Counted from the first letter of the stretch, positions 19,909 to 31,347 are shown. The stretch is DNA of 64,000 nucleotides from Nemophila menziesii (GCA_029959085.1 JARWIR010000050.1:930001-994000), one strand, 5' to 3'. The notes: a model not told the origin generated them from the letters alone. Translations and numbers: made by a program.

Positions 19909-21750
19909 CTACTCTTTTTCTTCTTCTTCTTCTTGCACAGCAGGTGCAACTTCATCTTCTTTCTCTTTCTCTCTATCTAGCTCAGCTTGATAATCCATAA
20001 CCGATCGAATTTCCTCTTGCATCTTCTTCAGAAGCTGTATAAATTCGGCTTTCTCTGGATCGTCCTCCACATAAACCTCAGAACAGTTAGAGTCCACGGG
20101 GCTAGACTTGGTTGGTTCTTCTTCGGTACTTGGAACTTCCACGGCACTAACGGCAGCATGCGGTACTTCCTCCTTTTCTTCTTCAATTTCAAGGCAAATA
20201 GCCTTACAAGCTTCGAACCCAACATTGTCATCACCTCCTTCGATTGCCTTCACTTCTTTCTGTTCCATTAAATTTGTAAGAACTTTGTTTAACTGTTCTA
20301 CTTGAGTACCTAAAATCTGAAGTGCGGCATCTTGTCCTCGGACTTTCTCTTCCTGAGCGTTCATATTTGTGGTCAAACGGTTCAAGATTTGTATTATTTG
20401 TTGATTATCCATAGATCCCTCTTGACGATATTGTGGTAAAGCTTTCTGATCTAACGCATCGGTATAGGCATCTTGAACAGGTTGTTGAGGGGGAACAGGT
20501 CTATTTTGATATTGATTTTGATACTGACCTCTAGGTTGGAAAGAGTTGTTCTGGGGGCGCGGTTGATAATGACCAGGATTAGCGGCCCCTTGTGGATCCG
20601 AATACTGCATACCCGGATGATTTCGGTTACCCCATTGATAGCCTCCTCGGTTGGATAAGAAGTACACAGATTGTGGATTTGATTCACACTCTTCCCATGT
20701 ATGATTATTAACCCCACATTGTTGACAACCTTGTGCTTCTTGTACTACATTTGCTGCGGCTAAATTCTTTTGCATCTCTAACTTCAGCTCTTTGATTTGA
20801 TTTTCTAATGCGGATATTTGAGCTAAGTTCGCAGTTTCTGCATCTAAACGAAGCGTTCCTCGGGTCTTTGCTACAGGAGCTCGCGTTGAAGGCCAACTCT
20901 TTTCTTGTTCAATAATATTTTCCAAGACATCGGAAGCTTCATTATGATTCATGGACACAAAATTACCCTTTCCAATGTTATCCACCTTCTCTCTACTTTT
21001 ATCATTAAGTCATTCATAGAATATAGCAAGTTGTAGAGCAGGGGTATAACCATGGAGCGGACATCTAGCTAATTTCTGCTGAAACCTTGTCCATGATTCT
21101 CCTACTGTTTCTCCATCTTCTTGACAAAATCTTGCAAGCTCGGTTTGATCTTTGAGTCTCATGCTCTTCGGATAAAAACGGTTAAAGAACGCGGCTTGAA
21201 GTTCTCTCCAAGAAAGGATTGTTCCATGTGGTTGTCTTTCTAGCCATTCGCTAGCTCTACCGGTCAAGAAGAACGAAAACATATGACAATACAGTTGCTC
21301 GCGTGTAATGCCAGGAGTAATGTAGGCATCACAAATCTGCATGAACTTCTGAATCGATCTTACCGGATCTTGAATTGTTGTACCATTGTAGAGTCCAAAA
21401 CTTTGAAATTGACTAAGCATACCCGGATCGGGTCGAAATTTGATGTTTTGGATCTCTGGAGGACGGTAACCTATTGATTGAACATGAAACGGTACATGAA
21501 GACCAGGGAGGTCTTGCTCTACTCGATTATGTTGATTATTCTGCCCATTACCTCTTCCTAAAGGATGTTGTTGTTGTATACCAGGTGGAATAAATGCTGG
21601 AGGTCCTCCTGGTGCAAAGTAAACTAACTCCGGATCATTATCTTGCATGTCTGCCATAGCTCTTCTCAAGGCTCTTTCCTCACGAATTCGTTTATTATAA
21701 GATCTGAAGCTCCTCTCAGGCTCCGGTAACGGAGGCCAAGAATTAAACAC
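19909..21750 (-). pseudogene. Athila Gag, element 2, with one in-frame stop
   Basis: Two ORFs (21010-21750 and 19909-20985) lie in the same frame and are separated by one TGA at 21010-21012, where IFYE*LNDKSRE should read EGLNDKS: a likely GGA to TGA change. The N-terminal 246 codons hold the capsid-like domain (DPGMLSQFQSFGLY, TREQLY, GESWTRFQQKL). The second part has a CCHC knuckle (CQQC...H....C), a Q/N/P-rich region and a Glu-rich tail. Apart from that stop this Gag is nearly intact, which fits a Gag-protease element mobilised in trans. Confidence 0.9.
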
Positions 21751-21884
21751 TGTGAAACCTGAAAAAGACTAAAGCAAACCACAAGCGTAAATATGGAAAA
21801 ATAAAAACTAAAAACTGAAAAAAATAAAAACTAATTAAAAACTACTACTCGAAATAGATAACCCACACGCTAACGAGACAGAAG

Positions 21885-21902
21885 TCCCCGGCAGCGGCGG
21901 CA
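21885..21902 (-). other. Primer binding site of element 2
   Basis: Minus-strand TGCCGCCGCTGCCGGGGA differs by one base from the sites of element 1 (TGGCGCC...). tRNA-Asp type, six bases past the LTR end. Confidence 0.8.
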
Positions 21903-21908
21903 AAAACT

Positions 21909-23443
21909 TGGTGTCGTCTAGGGTGTGATAAATATAAGATAAAATAATGTCTAGAAAACTATGCACTCTCACCCTAGACAGGCACAGTACTGCAAGTATT
22001 ACAGGACGTATGCAAGTTTTAGATAGTAAGTTGAGTTCGTTCTCAGGGACTTAAGTGTGTTATACGAGTAGGTAACAATAACGAGTGAAAGTAAATAATT
22101 AAAAGACAGAAAATTAAAGATATGAATTTCGAATGAACTAATTAAAACTAAGAAAATAAAGACAATAAAATAAATAACTAAGAATATGAGATGAGAAGTA
22201 TAGCTTAGGTTTTGCTAGTATGCACTAATCCTTCTAATTCTTTTAAATCTAGTTTATAAGGGAGAATATTAGCTCTTGGTATACTTAGCCAGGATTCTAA
22301 ATTCCCATACCTTAGACCTTGAGAGCGACTAAGAGGGCTACGGCACAACCAAGACGTGGTTTCAAATAGGGTTATCAAACGCTACTAAGGCCCTAAGAAA
22401 ACGCAACAATCAATTGGTGATATGGTGATTAAAACAAACCCTAATGACTATCTAGTTAGAATCATGTTTTTTCAAAACTAATATCGACACTAGACATTAT
22501 GTGGTAGTTCAATAGTTTAACACCCAATTAAGGAGACCATCTAACTACTACTAAGGTAATCCTATACTCGTGCACTAGCAAGGAAAACAATCATTAAATC
22601 AAAACACATAATCAAATATAAAGATAAGTAGCTAATATCAGATTAAAACATGTAATTCCCAAAGAAACTTAGATATAAGTATTAGAATTCATAGATTATA
22701 CATTATGCAAAACCCAAGCTATGGGGAGTTTAGTTCATACCTGATGGAAATAAACTAAAAGAAATTACAAAAGACATCATCTTGCTCTCTACAATAAACT
22801 GGAAGAATAAAACCTTAAGAAATAATTACTATGAGGCAAGGATGATTTACAAGTGATATAAGGGTGTATTTATAGGTGTTTAGAAGACCTAATTCGTTTT
22901 CTTGAGGGAGAGATAAAGTATTGGACTCCTAGCCCAACTCAAATTCGTATGGAAATAAAGATAAACACTGCTGGACCATTTTGAGCATATCTTCTTCGTT
23001 ATTGGTCGGTTTGAGCTCCATAAGATACCAAAAGAATCCTCACAGAATTATCTATGTCCTTATGAAAGGAAATTACCAAAATCGGCTTCTTTGTAGGAGT
23101 AAATAGCATTTCTTTAGGCGTGTGCTGCAGAATCTCAGATTTAGGCAGCTTTTCCTTTTCCATATTTTTAGCTTTTGTTTCCTTATCTCCAATTACCATG
23201 CTAATCTCTTTCCATATGTTGTATTCTTTGACTTGGACTCTAATTAATCTCCATAATTATCTTTAAAGCTACACACTAAATAAACAATTAAACCCAAAAT
23301 GCTCTAAATATATTATTTTACTAAATCAAGACTCAAAATAGTAAAGTGCACTATTTCTCAAGAAAATCAATTAAAAAGACTTCTAAATCACTAAAAATGA
23401 TGTCTCGTCTTAACATAAATCTATCACAAATGAGGAGACATCA
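21909..23443 (-). repeat. 5' LTR of Athila element 2
   Basis: 1535 bp, starting TGATGTCTCCTC at 23443 and ending ACCA at 21909 on the minus strand. Inverted terminus copy: TGATGTCTC at 23398-23406 and GAGACATCA at 23435-23443. It is followed by primer site and gag, and is the undeleted partner of the LTR at 14073-15236. Confidence 0.9.
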
Positions 23444-23822
23444 CCAACAACTAGTACCGCCAATCATTCTGAATCCCCCAATCATTCCTAATCCAGTTCT
23501 CAACAATTAACAAAATCATCCGCCTATGCAACAAACTCAACACCCTATGTATTATGATCCATGGTTCGTACATGGTCTAGAGAAAGCTCCATATCGCGCT
23601 CCTGCTCTCGGTATTGGTCCATCAAATATCAATGTTGCACGGTATAGACCCGATCCTGGTATGTTATCCCAATTTCAAAATTTTGAAAACTTTCGAGGAG
23701 TACCTGGAGAAGACCCTAATCGTGCAGTTCAAAAGTTTATGCAAATCTGCGATTCGTATATAAATCAAGGAGTGACCAAAGAGTAGATGTACTTTGCTAA
23801 TTTTAGTTTTTTCGTGATAGAC
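23444..23822 (+). pseudogene. Athila gag fragment, opposite strand
   Basis: It codes the front half of an Athila Gag: a Pro/Asn-rich lead, then YYDPWFVHGLEKAPYRAPAL, RPDPGMLSQFQNF, PNRAVQKFMQICDSY and, after a TAG, FANFSFFVIDAA. It is nearest to the Gag of element 1 but clearly diverged. It abuts the 5' LTR of element 2 on the left and runs straight into the minus-strand copia RT at about 23822. Both flanking homologies stop there, so the join is a deletion or rearrangement breakpoint. Confidence 0.8.
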
Positions 23823-24675
23823 GCAGCTGTGAGGCTTAATAGAAATCGAAAGGTAATTGCGTCCATTACAGGAGACTACGTTTCCTCGTAATCAATGCCA
23901 GGTCTTTGAGAAAAACCTTGGGCTACAAGTCGGGCTTTGTATCTTGTAATTTCATTGCTTTTATTTCTTTTCCGTATGAAAACCCACTTATACCAAACAG
24001 GTTTAACACCTATAGGTGTTTGGACTACTGTCCAAATACTTGGTGCTTATCGAGCGAGTTTAACCCTGCTCGCATTGCATCTTCCTATTTTGGCCAATCT
24101 TTTCTTTGTCGACATTCTTTCACACTATGTGGTTCGGGATCATAATTATTTATTTCAAGCGCTATATTGAAAACAAATATATCATTCACATGAACCGACT
24201 CGCGATTCAATATATTTCCAGTAGTTAAATAATCTACGGATATTTGATCATTTTTAGGTACCTCGGTCTCTTTAGGGACCATTTTCTCATTACTTCCTTC
24301 AAGAGTAATACATTTTTCAACCTTAGTTGACTCAATCATTCTTGTCATACTTTGTGGATGTGTACTATCCATTAATTTTACCATTTCATTGTTTCCCCTC
24401 CTTTTCCGGGGCATGGTATCTTTTGAGCCGACAGGTCTACCACGCTTCATACATGGGTTAGATGCATTTGTTGCAGGCTCATTTATATGTCCAACTGGGA
24501 TATCAATCCTTGCTGGAATGCTTACAGCAAGTATATAAGATTTAACAATATTCTTTGCGTCTGTGAATGCAACGGGTATATTATTTGTAATACTTTGCAA
24601 ATGAATAATCTTTTGAACTTCAAATTCTGATTCCTTAGTTCGTGGATCAAGATGAGATAATGAGATCGTTTCCAC
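23823..24675 (-). pseudogene. Copia integrase-RT linker and truncated reverse transcriptase
   Basis: The linker (LSHLDPRTKESEFEVQKIIH, PARIDIPVGHINEP) leads to the RT start (SVKECRQRKDWPK, then in a shifted frame [29 protein letters not shown]). One TAG follows EET, and the sequence ends within the segment that would read FRFLLSL. The catalytic box and everything behind it are gone. A stop and a frame change near 24680 separate it from the integrase end. Confidence 0.82.
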
Positions 24676-24686
24676 GAGATGTCACG

Positions 24687-26042
24687 CTATTTTTCAGGCT
24701 GCGGTGTCTCTCCCCCAAATGGGGGGAATAGTGTCTCATCAAAATGACAATCTGCAAAGCGTGCTCTAAAAAGATTACCAGTTAGGGGTTCAAGGTATCT
24801 AATAATAGAAGGAGAATCAAACCCAACATAAATGCCAAGTCGTCTTTGGGGACCCATCTTACTACGTTGTGGAGGTGGTATAGGAACATATATAGCACAG
24901 CCAAATATGCGTACATATGACATATCAGGTGGATGACCATGCACAAGTTGTACTGGAGAATATGTATGATATGCAGTAGGCCTAATTCGAACTAATGCAC
25001 CAGCATGAAGAATTGCATGCCCCCATGCAGATATAGGTAATTTAGTTTTCATGAGTAAAGGTTTAGTAATTAATTGAAGACGTTTAGTAAAATATTCAGC
25101 TAAACCATTTTGAGTATGTACATGAGCTACGAGGTGTTCAACCCTGATTCATATTGACATGCAATATGCATTAAAGGATTGAGACGTAAATTCTCCAGCA
25201 TTATCTAAACGAATAAATTTAATAGGATAGTCTAGAAATTGAGTTTTTAAACAAATAATCATAGCCCGTAGTTTAGAGAATGCATGGTTTCTTGAAGACA
25301 TTAAACAAACATGAGGCCACCTAGTAGATGCATCTATCAAAACCATAAAGTAGTAAAAGGGTCCACATGATGGGTGAATCGGTCCACAAATATCCCTTTG
25401 GATATGTTCCAAAAACTTTGGACATTCAAAAGAAACTTTAGTTGGGGAAGGTCTCACAATCAATTTTCCTTGAGAAAATGCAACACAAAGAAAGTCACTT
25501 GGTAAAAGGATCCTTTGGCCCTTTAAAGAGTGACCATGTGAGTTCTCAATTATTCGACGTATCATTATTGCCCCTGAGTGACCAAGTCGGTCATGCCACA
25601 ATACAAAATTCTTTGGATCGCTATGTCTTTGCTTTTGTACAATATGTGTTTCCACTACCCGTATGGTTGTATGGTACAATCCAGAAGAAAGGGCGAGGGA
25701 CTTTTCTAATACACACTTCTGGTGTAATTTCCAAGAAATTATGCAAAGATATTCCTCATTGCCGTCATTTGTGGTTTCTATATGATATCCATTTCTACAA
25801 ATATCCTTAAAACTTAGCAAATTTCTTCGGGATTTGCTAGAATATAACACGTCGGTTATATTGAGTTGTGTACCACATGATAATACAATTTTTGCGTATC
25901 CAGAACCTTCAATTAAATTGGCAGAACCCGAAATAGTGATCACACTAGCTCGGTTTAAGTTTATACTAGTGAAATACGTTGGATCTCGAAGTATAGTGTT
26001 CGTGGTTGCACTGTCTGCCAGACATATTTTCATATTGTCCAT
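24687..26042 (-). pseudogene. Copia protease and integrase
   Basis: 25149-26042 starts at the protease (LADSATTNTIL, with D-S-A as active site) and runs into integrase with an HHCC-type finger (LWHDRLGHSG) and core aspartates in GPIHPSCGPFYYFMVLID and IRLDNAGEFTS. One TGA at about 25153 (a GGA to TGA change in SIGIRVEH) splits off the C-terminal part 24687-25052 (HVHTQNG, ISAWGHAILHAG, IFGCAIYVPI). Typical of plant TNT1-like polyproteins. Confidence 0.85.
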
Positions 26043-26268
26043 TATGATATCTATAACATGATATGATCAATGAATAAGAAAATATGAAATTTAAATATCT
26101 TACATTCATACAAACATGAACATATATACAGTACATAAGAGGTCTTGGGTGATACATGACTTTTAAGAAAAACAAATATGCATAGTACCAAAAAGTAAAA
26201 GAGATGTATACATATTTACATTATTCGAAAACACTTATAGATATTAACATATAATATATAACATTTAT

Positions 26269-26880
26269 TTAGTATTCCCCGTTTCCTTCTCCGATCGGGT
26301 TTCCAAAATTTTCATTTGAGTCGGCATAGAAATCATCAACGCTGTAAGTGCTGTTATACAGGCCGTCAAAATCAGCATGGCCATCAGGACCATCACCATC
26401 GACATGATAAATTTCTCTAGCCTGGTTCGTAGATTTCATTGATTCCTGATAGAGATCAACCAGATGTCTTGGCGTACGACAGGTACGCAACCAGTGCCTA
26501 TTTCCACCACATCGATAACATTTAGTGTTATCGTTTTGTGAAGGTTTTTTCTCGGTGGTTTTATCATTATTTTCTTACTTGTGGTGGCAGTGGTTATTTT
26601 TCTTAGTGGTATTCTGACTACTATAAAACCACGATGTCCTTCCACGACCACGACCTCGGTTTTGGCCACCATCACGCCTATTCATATTCAACGACGTGGC
26701 ATTCGCTTCAGGGAATACATTTCCATTCACTTCATGGAATGGTACAGATCCGGTGGACCGTGAATTGTGTCTTTTCATCAACAATCCATTGTTTTGTTAA
26801 GTAACAAGGAGACATGATATTGATTCAGAATATTTACGAAACCTTCGCTCACGATATTTCTGATGCAGGAGCACATTCAT
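26269..26880 (-). pseudogene. Copia Gag C-terminal part with zinc knuckle
   Basis: Two overlapping frames give an Asn/Arg/Gly-rich segment (GGQNRGRGRGRTSWFY) and the CCHC knuckle CYRCGGNRHWLRTC with the exact C-X2-C-X4-H-X4-C spacing. An acidic stretch then leads to a TAA at 26269. Frame changes occur near 26580 and 26800. Confidence 0.75.
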
Positions 26881-26906
26881 GGCATGAAATGTGGACAAGT
26901 TTTTTT

Positions 26907-27323
26907 CTACATGTCATCCTCAGAAACATTTTCTCCACATAATTTCATTCGAGTAGTTATCTCGTATAATGAAGAGTTGTAGGCACTTACCGATTTAAAA
27001 TCTTGCATCCGCAGGTGCAACCAGTCGTATCGCGCTTTAGGGAGCACCGTGGTTTTCTGGTGATCATATCTATCTTTTAATCTATTCCACAAAATCAGAG
27101 GATCTTTCACCGTGAGATACTCTGTTTTCAATCCTTTGTGGATGTGGTGTCGGAGATATATCATAGATTTTGCACGGTCCTGCAAGGACGCTTTATTATC
27201 TATTTTGATACTTTCTTTGAGATTATTGATTTCAAGGTGTATTTCAGCATCTAATACCCAAGATAGATAATTTTTTCCAGTTATATTGAGAAAAGCAAAT
27301 TCTCGTTTTGTAATAATATTCAT
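26907..27323 (-). pseudogene. Copia Gag N-terminal part
   Basis: 138 codons beginning MNIITKREFAFLNITGKNYL, the usual start of TNT1-like Gag (a short lead, then W-x-x-E-I-H-L). It contains LWNRLKDRYDHQKT and RMQDFKSVSAYNS. It ends in a TAG before the segment that resumes as STFHAMNVLLHQ. Upstream, the minus strand has a TATA-like GCTATAAATATAGC at 27446-27460, which could be an LTR or host promoter. No LTR ends were found. Confidence 0.75.
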
Positions 27324-27615
27324 TTTATTTTAATAGAATAAGTAGAGTTTATTATACGTCAATATAATAAGATAGTAATGATATATGTATATAATATACT
27401 GATATTAAGTAGACTTTGTATGAATAAAAAAAGAGATGTGAAGCTATATTTATAGCAGTAAAAAAATTACGAGTCACTAAAAATAGTTACACGTTACCGT
27501 CTAAAAATTAGGCTGTCCAAGTGTCGTTTTAGATTAGTAAACGTAGCAACGCTGTAATTGTTATCTAGTAAAGATGGTAACAATCGAAAAGTTTATCAGC
27601 TGACTCAACTATGAC

Positions 27616-27822
27616 TAAGGTGGGTGTATTCAGTTTGGAGTTTGTTGGATTCTTTTGGACTTTTAAAACTTATTGACTTTGCAAACTCTATAAATTGTTT
27701 TAATTCCATATAGAGTTTATAAAATTCTTTTTAATTTTATATTGAATTTAACGGATTCTTATGTAAAGATTCTAATAGATTTTGATATTCTTCTAAAAAA
27801 ATAAAATCTACACCCATTTAAC
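27616..27822. mobile_element. Possible MITE
   Basis: An AT-rich stretch of about 200 bp begins GGGTGTATTCAGTTTGGAG and ends in TCTACACCC, so the ends are inverted over GGGTGTA. The inner text (TTGGATTC, GATTCTAATAGATTTTG) resembles common plant MITEs with a GGGTGTATTCA terminus. No target duplication could be read. Confidence 0.35.
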
Positions 27823-28000
27823 CAATTCAACAAAAAAAAGTATTCCTCCAGCATGGTAGTCGATCTGATTTTTATTTCTGATTTGTTATCCCGACTTTAT
27901 CTTCTAAATATCAAATAAATAATAAATTTCAAAAATTTCAAAAAATATATGTTGGAAAATTTCAGAAAAGAGAGAAAAAATTAACTATAAAAACAATTTG

Positions 28001-28240
28001 AAAAAACAATGAAACATGATAAAACCTAAAACCCATCTCTTCACTCTTGCATTGGAAAAAAAGGCTTCACATTCACTGTGTAAAAAAACAATGAAACATA
28101 ATAAAACCTAAAACCCCCCATTGCATTGAAAAAAAAAGAGAAAAAGAATTCCCTTCATCACACTCACTGTTTGGCAAAAACACAATGAAACATGATAAAA
28201 CCTATAACCCATAGCTGCACCCTCGCATTGGAAAAAACAA
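28001..28240. repeat. Three imperfect tandem repeats of about 85-95 bp
   Basis: The phrase ACAATGAAACATRATAAAACC begins each unit, at about 28006, 28088 and 28182. A CCCAT/CCCCA segment and GCATTGGAAAAAA follow. Non-coding; origin unknown. Confidence 0.6.
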
Positions 28241-28251
28241 AACGAATAAGT

Positions 28252-28471
28252 TGCCAACTCAACCAAAAGTCCGAACCGTTAGTAGAATGCATTATATTAG
28301 TGAGATATTACACTCCAACACGCCCCCTCACGTGTGGGTAGCGGTGGAGAGACTCGAACGCTGGACCACGGTCTACCGTGGAGCTCTGATACAATCTTAA
28401 ATTGCCAACTCAACCAAAAGTCCAAACCATTAGGAGAAGGCATTATATTAGTCAAATATTACACTCCAACA
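28252..28471 (-). mobile_element. Miniature LTR retrotransposon (TRIM, SMART-like), 220 bp
   Basis: Two direct repeats of 69 bp (28252-28320 and 28403-28471) start TGTTGGAGTGTAA and end TTGGCA on the minus strand. The 82-bp interior begins with a primer site like initiator tRNA-Met (TATCAGAGC at 28383-28391, expected TGGTATCAGAGC) and ends with a polypurine tract (GTGAGGGGGCG at 28321-28331). This is the whole structure of an LTR retrotransposon with no coding room. The interior also holds GTTCGAGTC, a match to the RNA polymerase III B-box consensus. No target duplication was found. The next base pairs code the TolB-like fragment. Confidence 0.75.
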
Positions 28472-29157
28472 CGTTAAAGTTAACAGAAGATATCGAGGAA
28501 GTTCAAACAGGTGTCAAAATCCTCACTTACGAAGAAACCGGATATAACGCGCTTCCATGTTGCTCACCTGACGAAAAATTAATCGTGTTTCGTTCTGGCC
28601 GTTTGGGTCATGAGAATTTATACATAATGGATTCTGTTAAAGGAGAGTTTGAAGGTAGAAGTATCCATCAATTAACAAACGAACCATGGATTGATACAAT
28701 GCCATCTTGGTCACCTAACGGAAAATTAATAGCATTTTCTTCAAATATGCATAATCTGGATAATGTTGCAGCCTTTAGTATATATGTAATTAACCCAGAT
28801 GGTACTGGTCTTAGAAGGATCCACATGGCAGGTAATGAGGAGAGATTGAACTATGTGTGTTTTAGTGGGGATAGTGAGTAGTTGTTATTTACGGGTAATT
28901 TTAGCGGTGTGACGTCAGAGCCAGTTTCGATGCCGAATCATTTTCAGCCGTACAGGGAATTGTATGTGGTGAAGTTAGATGGGAGTGGGTTGAGGAGGCT
29001 GACGTGGAATGGGTATGAGAATGAGGCTGACGTGGAATGGGTATGAGAATGGAACTCCAGCATGGTTTACGATGGGAAGTGAGGTGGAGTTTGGGAGATT
29101 GAGTTTGAATGAAAAAGTTGGTGATAAGTTGACGGGTCAATTTGAGGAAGCATTGTG
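28472..29157 (+). pseudogene. TolB-like beta-propeller protein, truncated pseudogene
   Basis: The frame reads KLTEDIEEVQTGVKILTYE and then propeller repeats typical of TolB/DPP-IV N-terminal-like plant proteins: ALPCCSPDEKLIVFRSGR, MPSWSPNGKLIAFSS, IYVINPDGTGLRRI and, further on, LYVVKLDGSGLRRLTWNGYEN. A TAG at 28879-28881 interrupts the motif SGDSEWLLFT at the Trp position. A 28-base direct duplication (GAGGCTGACGTGGAATGGG and on, about 28996-29051) then shifts the frame. The tail EFGRLSLNEKVGDKLTGQ ends at a TGA, 29155-29157. The N-terminal half of the gene is missing and the TRIM sits exactly at the break. The family is thought to act as soluble propeller proteins; no function can be assigned to this copy. 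Confidence 0.75.
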
Positions 29158-29940
29158 AATTACTTGTGATATTTAACTGTAAATCTATGGAAAATGGAAA
29201 ACAAACCTAAATAGGTTATTTAGGTTATGTTTTTCTATTCGTCAAAAAATAAAAGGTCTTTATATTCTAGATTCTAGGTATAATTTTTTATAAAATTTAA
29301 TGCTATTTCAATTTGTGATGGTTCCGAATGTTGGAAAATGATGTATAATATAAAGTAGTTTTTTTCCATTTTTATGATTGTTATGTTGTGATTGATTTAA
29401 AGAATTATAGTATTTCCTCTTGTTTACTTTGTTATATCTGGAGTAGGATATTGATTCGGATCTTAATTCTGAATTACATAACATTATATGAACTCTGTTA
29501 ATCATCATTTGTTTAAGTAATAAGAATTTTAACCCTTGTTGATGTGAAAGTGGAAGAAAATGTTATTTTGACCGAAGCTTTCTGAGAAGAACAACACGAA
29601 CTCCTGAAAAAACTATCAATGAGTTTGAAGTCGTCTCTCTGTCGGCTAAGAGCCCTCCATTTGGTACTATTTTGTTTTGAAGATGCTAGTTTTGAAGGTT
29701 GGTGTACTCCGGGTTAAATACTTGGTGAGCACGAATTAGAGCAAATTTCATTTTTAGGCTATTAAATAGGTCATAAAAATATTTTCGGGCCAAATGTTTG
29801 AAAAGTTACATTTTTAAGTTAATTATATTTGAAAGTATCATTTTTAGATCAAATATATCCAGAAATACTATTTTTTGGTCATTTGACTAATTTCGTGAGA
29901 TAATTCATAGATTTTAAAGGTAATTTGTATATTTCAAATA
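29158..29940. other. Intergenic, no gene seen
   Basis: AT-rich. Short phrases of the type CATTTTTAGGYYA recur between 29750 and 29870, probably low-complexity drift. Nothing coding is supported. Confidence 0.5.
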
Positions 29941-30365
29941 AAGTTACTAGTGTGTCGGCATGGCTAACAGTCCCACCGGTCCGTTCCGGACTGGTTCTTA
30001 TCGTGTTTTTGTCTTATCGGGATGGACTGGTCTACCAGTCATTGCGTTACCAGTCCTATCTGGTTCTTGTTTATGTATTTTGTATAACCGGGCCAATATG
30101 AGGGACCAAGTATACCGGTTCTAACCGGTTTCAGTCTGTTTCCTTATCGGTTATGGACCGGTTCTAAAGGTAATTCGTTTATATATATAGGAGCTTACCG
30201 GTCTGGTTCTTAAGCCCTATAATTTTAAATAATCAAACTGATTAAACCTGTCCGGGCCGGTTTATGTAAGTACTCTAGCCCCGTAACGGTTTCGGTCCTG
30301 GAACCGGTATCCCGGTTCAGACCATGAACCAGTAAGGACCGGACCGTTGCCAGGTTGACTAGTAT
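29941..30365. repeat. ACCGGT-rich interspersed repeat, possibly a non-autonomous hAT element
   Basis: At least a dozen CCGGT/ACCGG words occur in an otherwise AT-rich region. The ends are roughly inverted: CCCACCGGTCCGTTCCGGACTG near 29970 against CCAGTAAGGACCGGACCGTTG near 30330. Ends rich in ACCGG are seen in degraded hAT elements, but no clear terminal repeat or 8-bp duplication could be fixed. Confidence 0.35.
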
Positions 30366-30634
30366 GTAATGTGGTCAAATAAAGATATAGTTTATTTGAA
30401 AGACCCACATTTCTCTTAAATATATATGATATATGAGCGGTTGACATATGAGTTCTTGGAGACAAAGTTTATTCCCTATAAGGAACATGTGGCTAGATTC
30501 TTCTTTAAAGAGGTCACTACCCAATTTTATGGATGACCAAATACTAAGATACCCTCATATAAAACAAAAACCATATTAAGACAAAAAACAGGTTACCACT
30601 GCTGCCATTGCCACCAGTGGTGTAATTAGAGAAA

Positions 30635-30735
30635 AAATGTTGAGTATCAGAAAGAAACATTGAGTATCGAAAAAAACACTGAGTATCAGGGTAATTACTG
30701 AGTATCAGAAAGTTTCTCTAAGTACTCAAAAAGTC
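30635..30735. repeat. Imperfect repeats of GAGTATCA phrase
   Basis: The phrase TGAGTATCAGAAAG, or close variants, occurs four times in about 80 bp, with spacing near 22-26 bp. Intergenic. Confidence 0.5.
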
Positions 30736-31345
30736 TTCTATTACACGATTTCAGTAAAAAAAAAGAGTTGTTGGACCAGATTAAGCTGGACCAGCTATTT
30801 CAAAAAAATGTAGCTCTTCTCTGACGAGGATTCATACAGCAGGTAAACCATAGCCACGTAATCAGCAGATCGCCATTTTCTTCACCGGAGCCATATCCAT
30901 GAACTCAGTAGATCTCACGAAGGAGCTGCGAATATGTTTCCTGCTTCTTGAAGCTCCTTCAGTGGTTGGAGCTCGAAGCTGCTTCAATGGCCACGCCAGT
31001 CTCTTGTTGCTCGAAGCTCAAAGACCCTTTCATGGCCACGCAAGATTTGCTGCTGATTTGTCTTGTTGCTTGAGCTCGAAACTCCTTCAATGTCCACCTA
31101 CTGTTGGAAGAATATCCTTCAACGGACACCAACGGTGCTTCTTTACCACACATGGAGCTTGGATTTTCTTCACTCCGGTGGAAGATCTGGGCTGCAGATA
31201 TCACGAGCTAGATAAGCTATGGCTTCATTGCCTTATTTTGAGACCTTCGGCAGATCTCGAAAAAAAAGAGCCAACCTTGAAACTATTTTTGGTTGGCTTC
31301 CATGGTTGGTAGGGGAGATTTTTGGTTGGACGACAAAGGTTTTGC

Positions 31346-31347
<2 letters not shown>

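Larger units (their letters stand above)
14073..23443 (-). mobile_element. Athila element 2: Gag-protease-only element with env-like ORF
   Basis: Structure on the minus strand: 5' LTR 21909-23443, primer site, gag, protease, then directly the C-terminal end of integrase (about 18934-19150), the palindrome array, the env-like ORF, a 3' non-coding region and the 3' LTR. RT, RNase H and the integrase core are absent. The flanks (CTAGC before 14073, CCAAC after 23443) do not form a target duplication. On one side lies a CACTA remnant and on the other an Athila gag fragment, so the locus was rearranged after insertion. Element 3 shows the same architecture. Confidence 0.88.
23823..27323 (-). mobile_element. 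Ty1/copia retrotransposon remnant
   Basis: On the minus strand: gag (26907-27323), zinc knuckle region (26269-26880), protease and integrase (25149-26042), integrase end (24687-25052), integrase-RT linker (24085-24675) and the first part of RT, which stops at 23823. The order protease-integrase-RT is that of Ty1/copia. No LTR, primer site or polypurine tract was recognised. Several stops and shifts break the frame. Confidence 0.85.

Noticed and set aside
14068..23448. Target duplication of element 2 (shared ACTAG near both ends)
   Set aside because: The shared word is not directly at either LTR end; the true flanking five bases differ.
27324..27615. 5' LTR of the copia remnant
   Set aside because: A TATA-like box is present, but no LTR ends or initiator-Met primer site could be found, and no partner copy.
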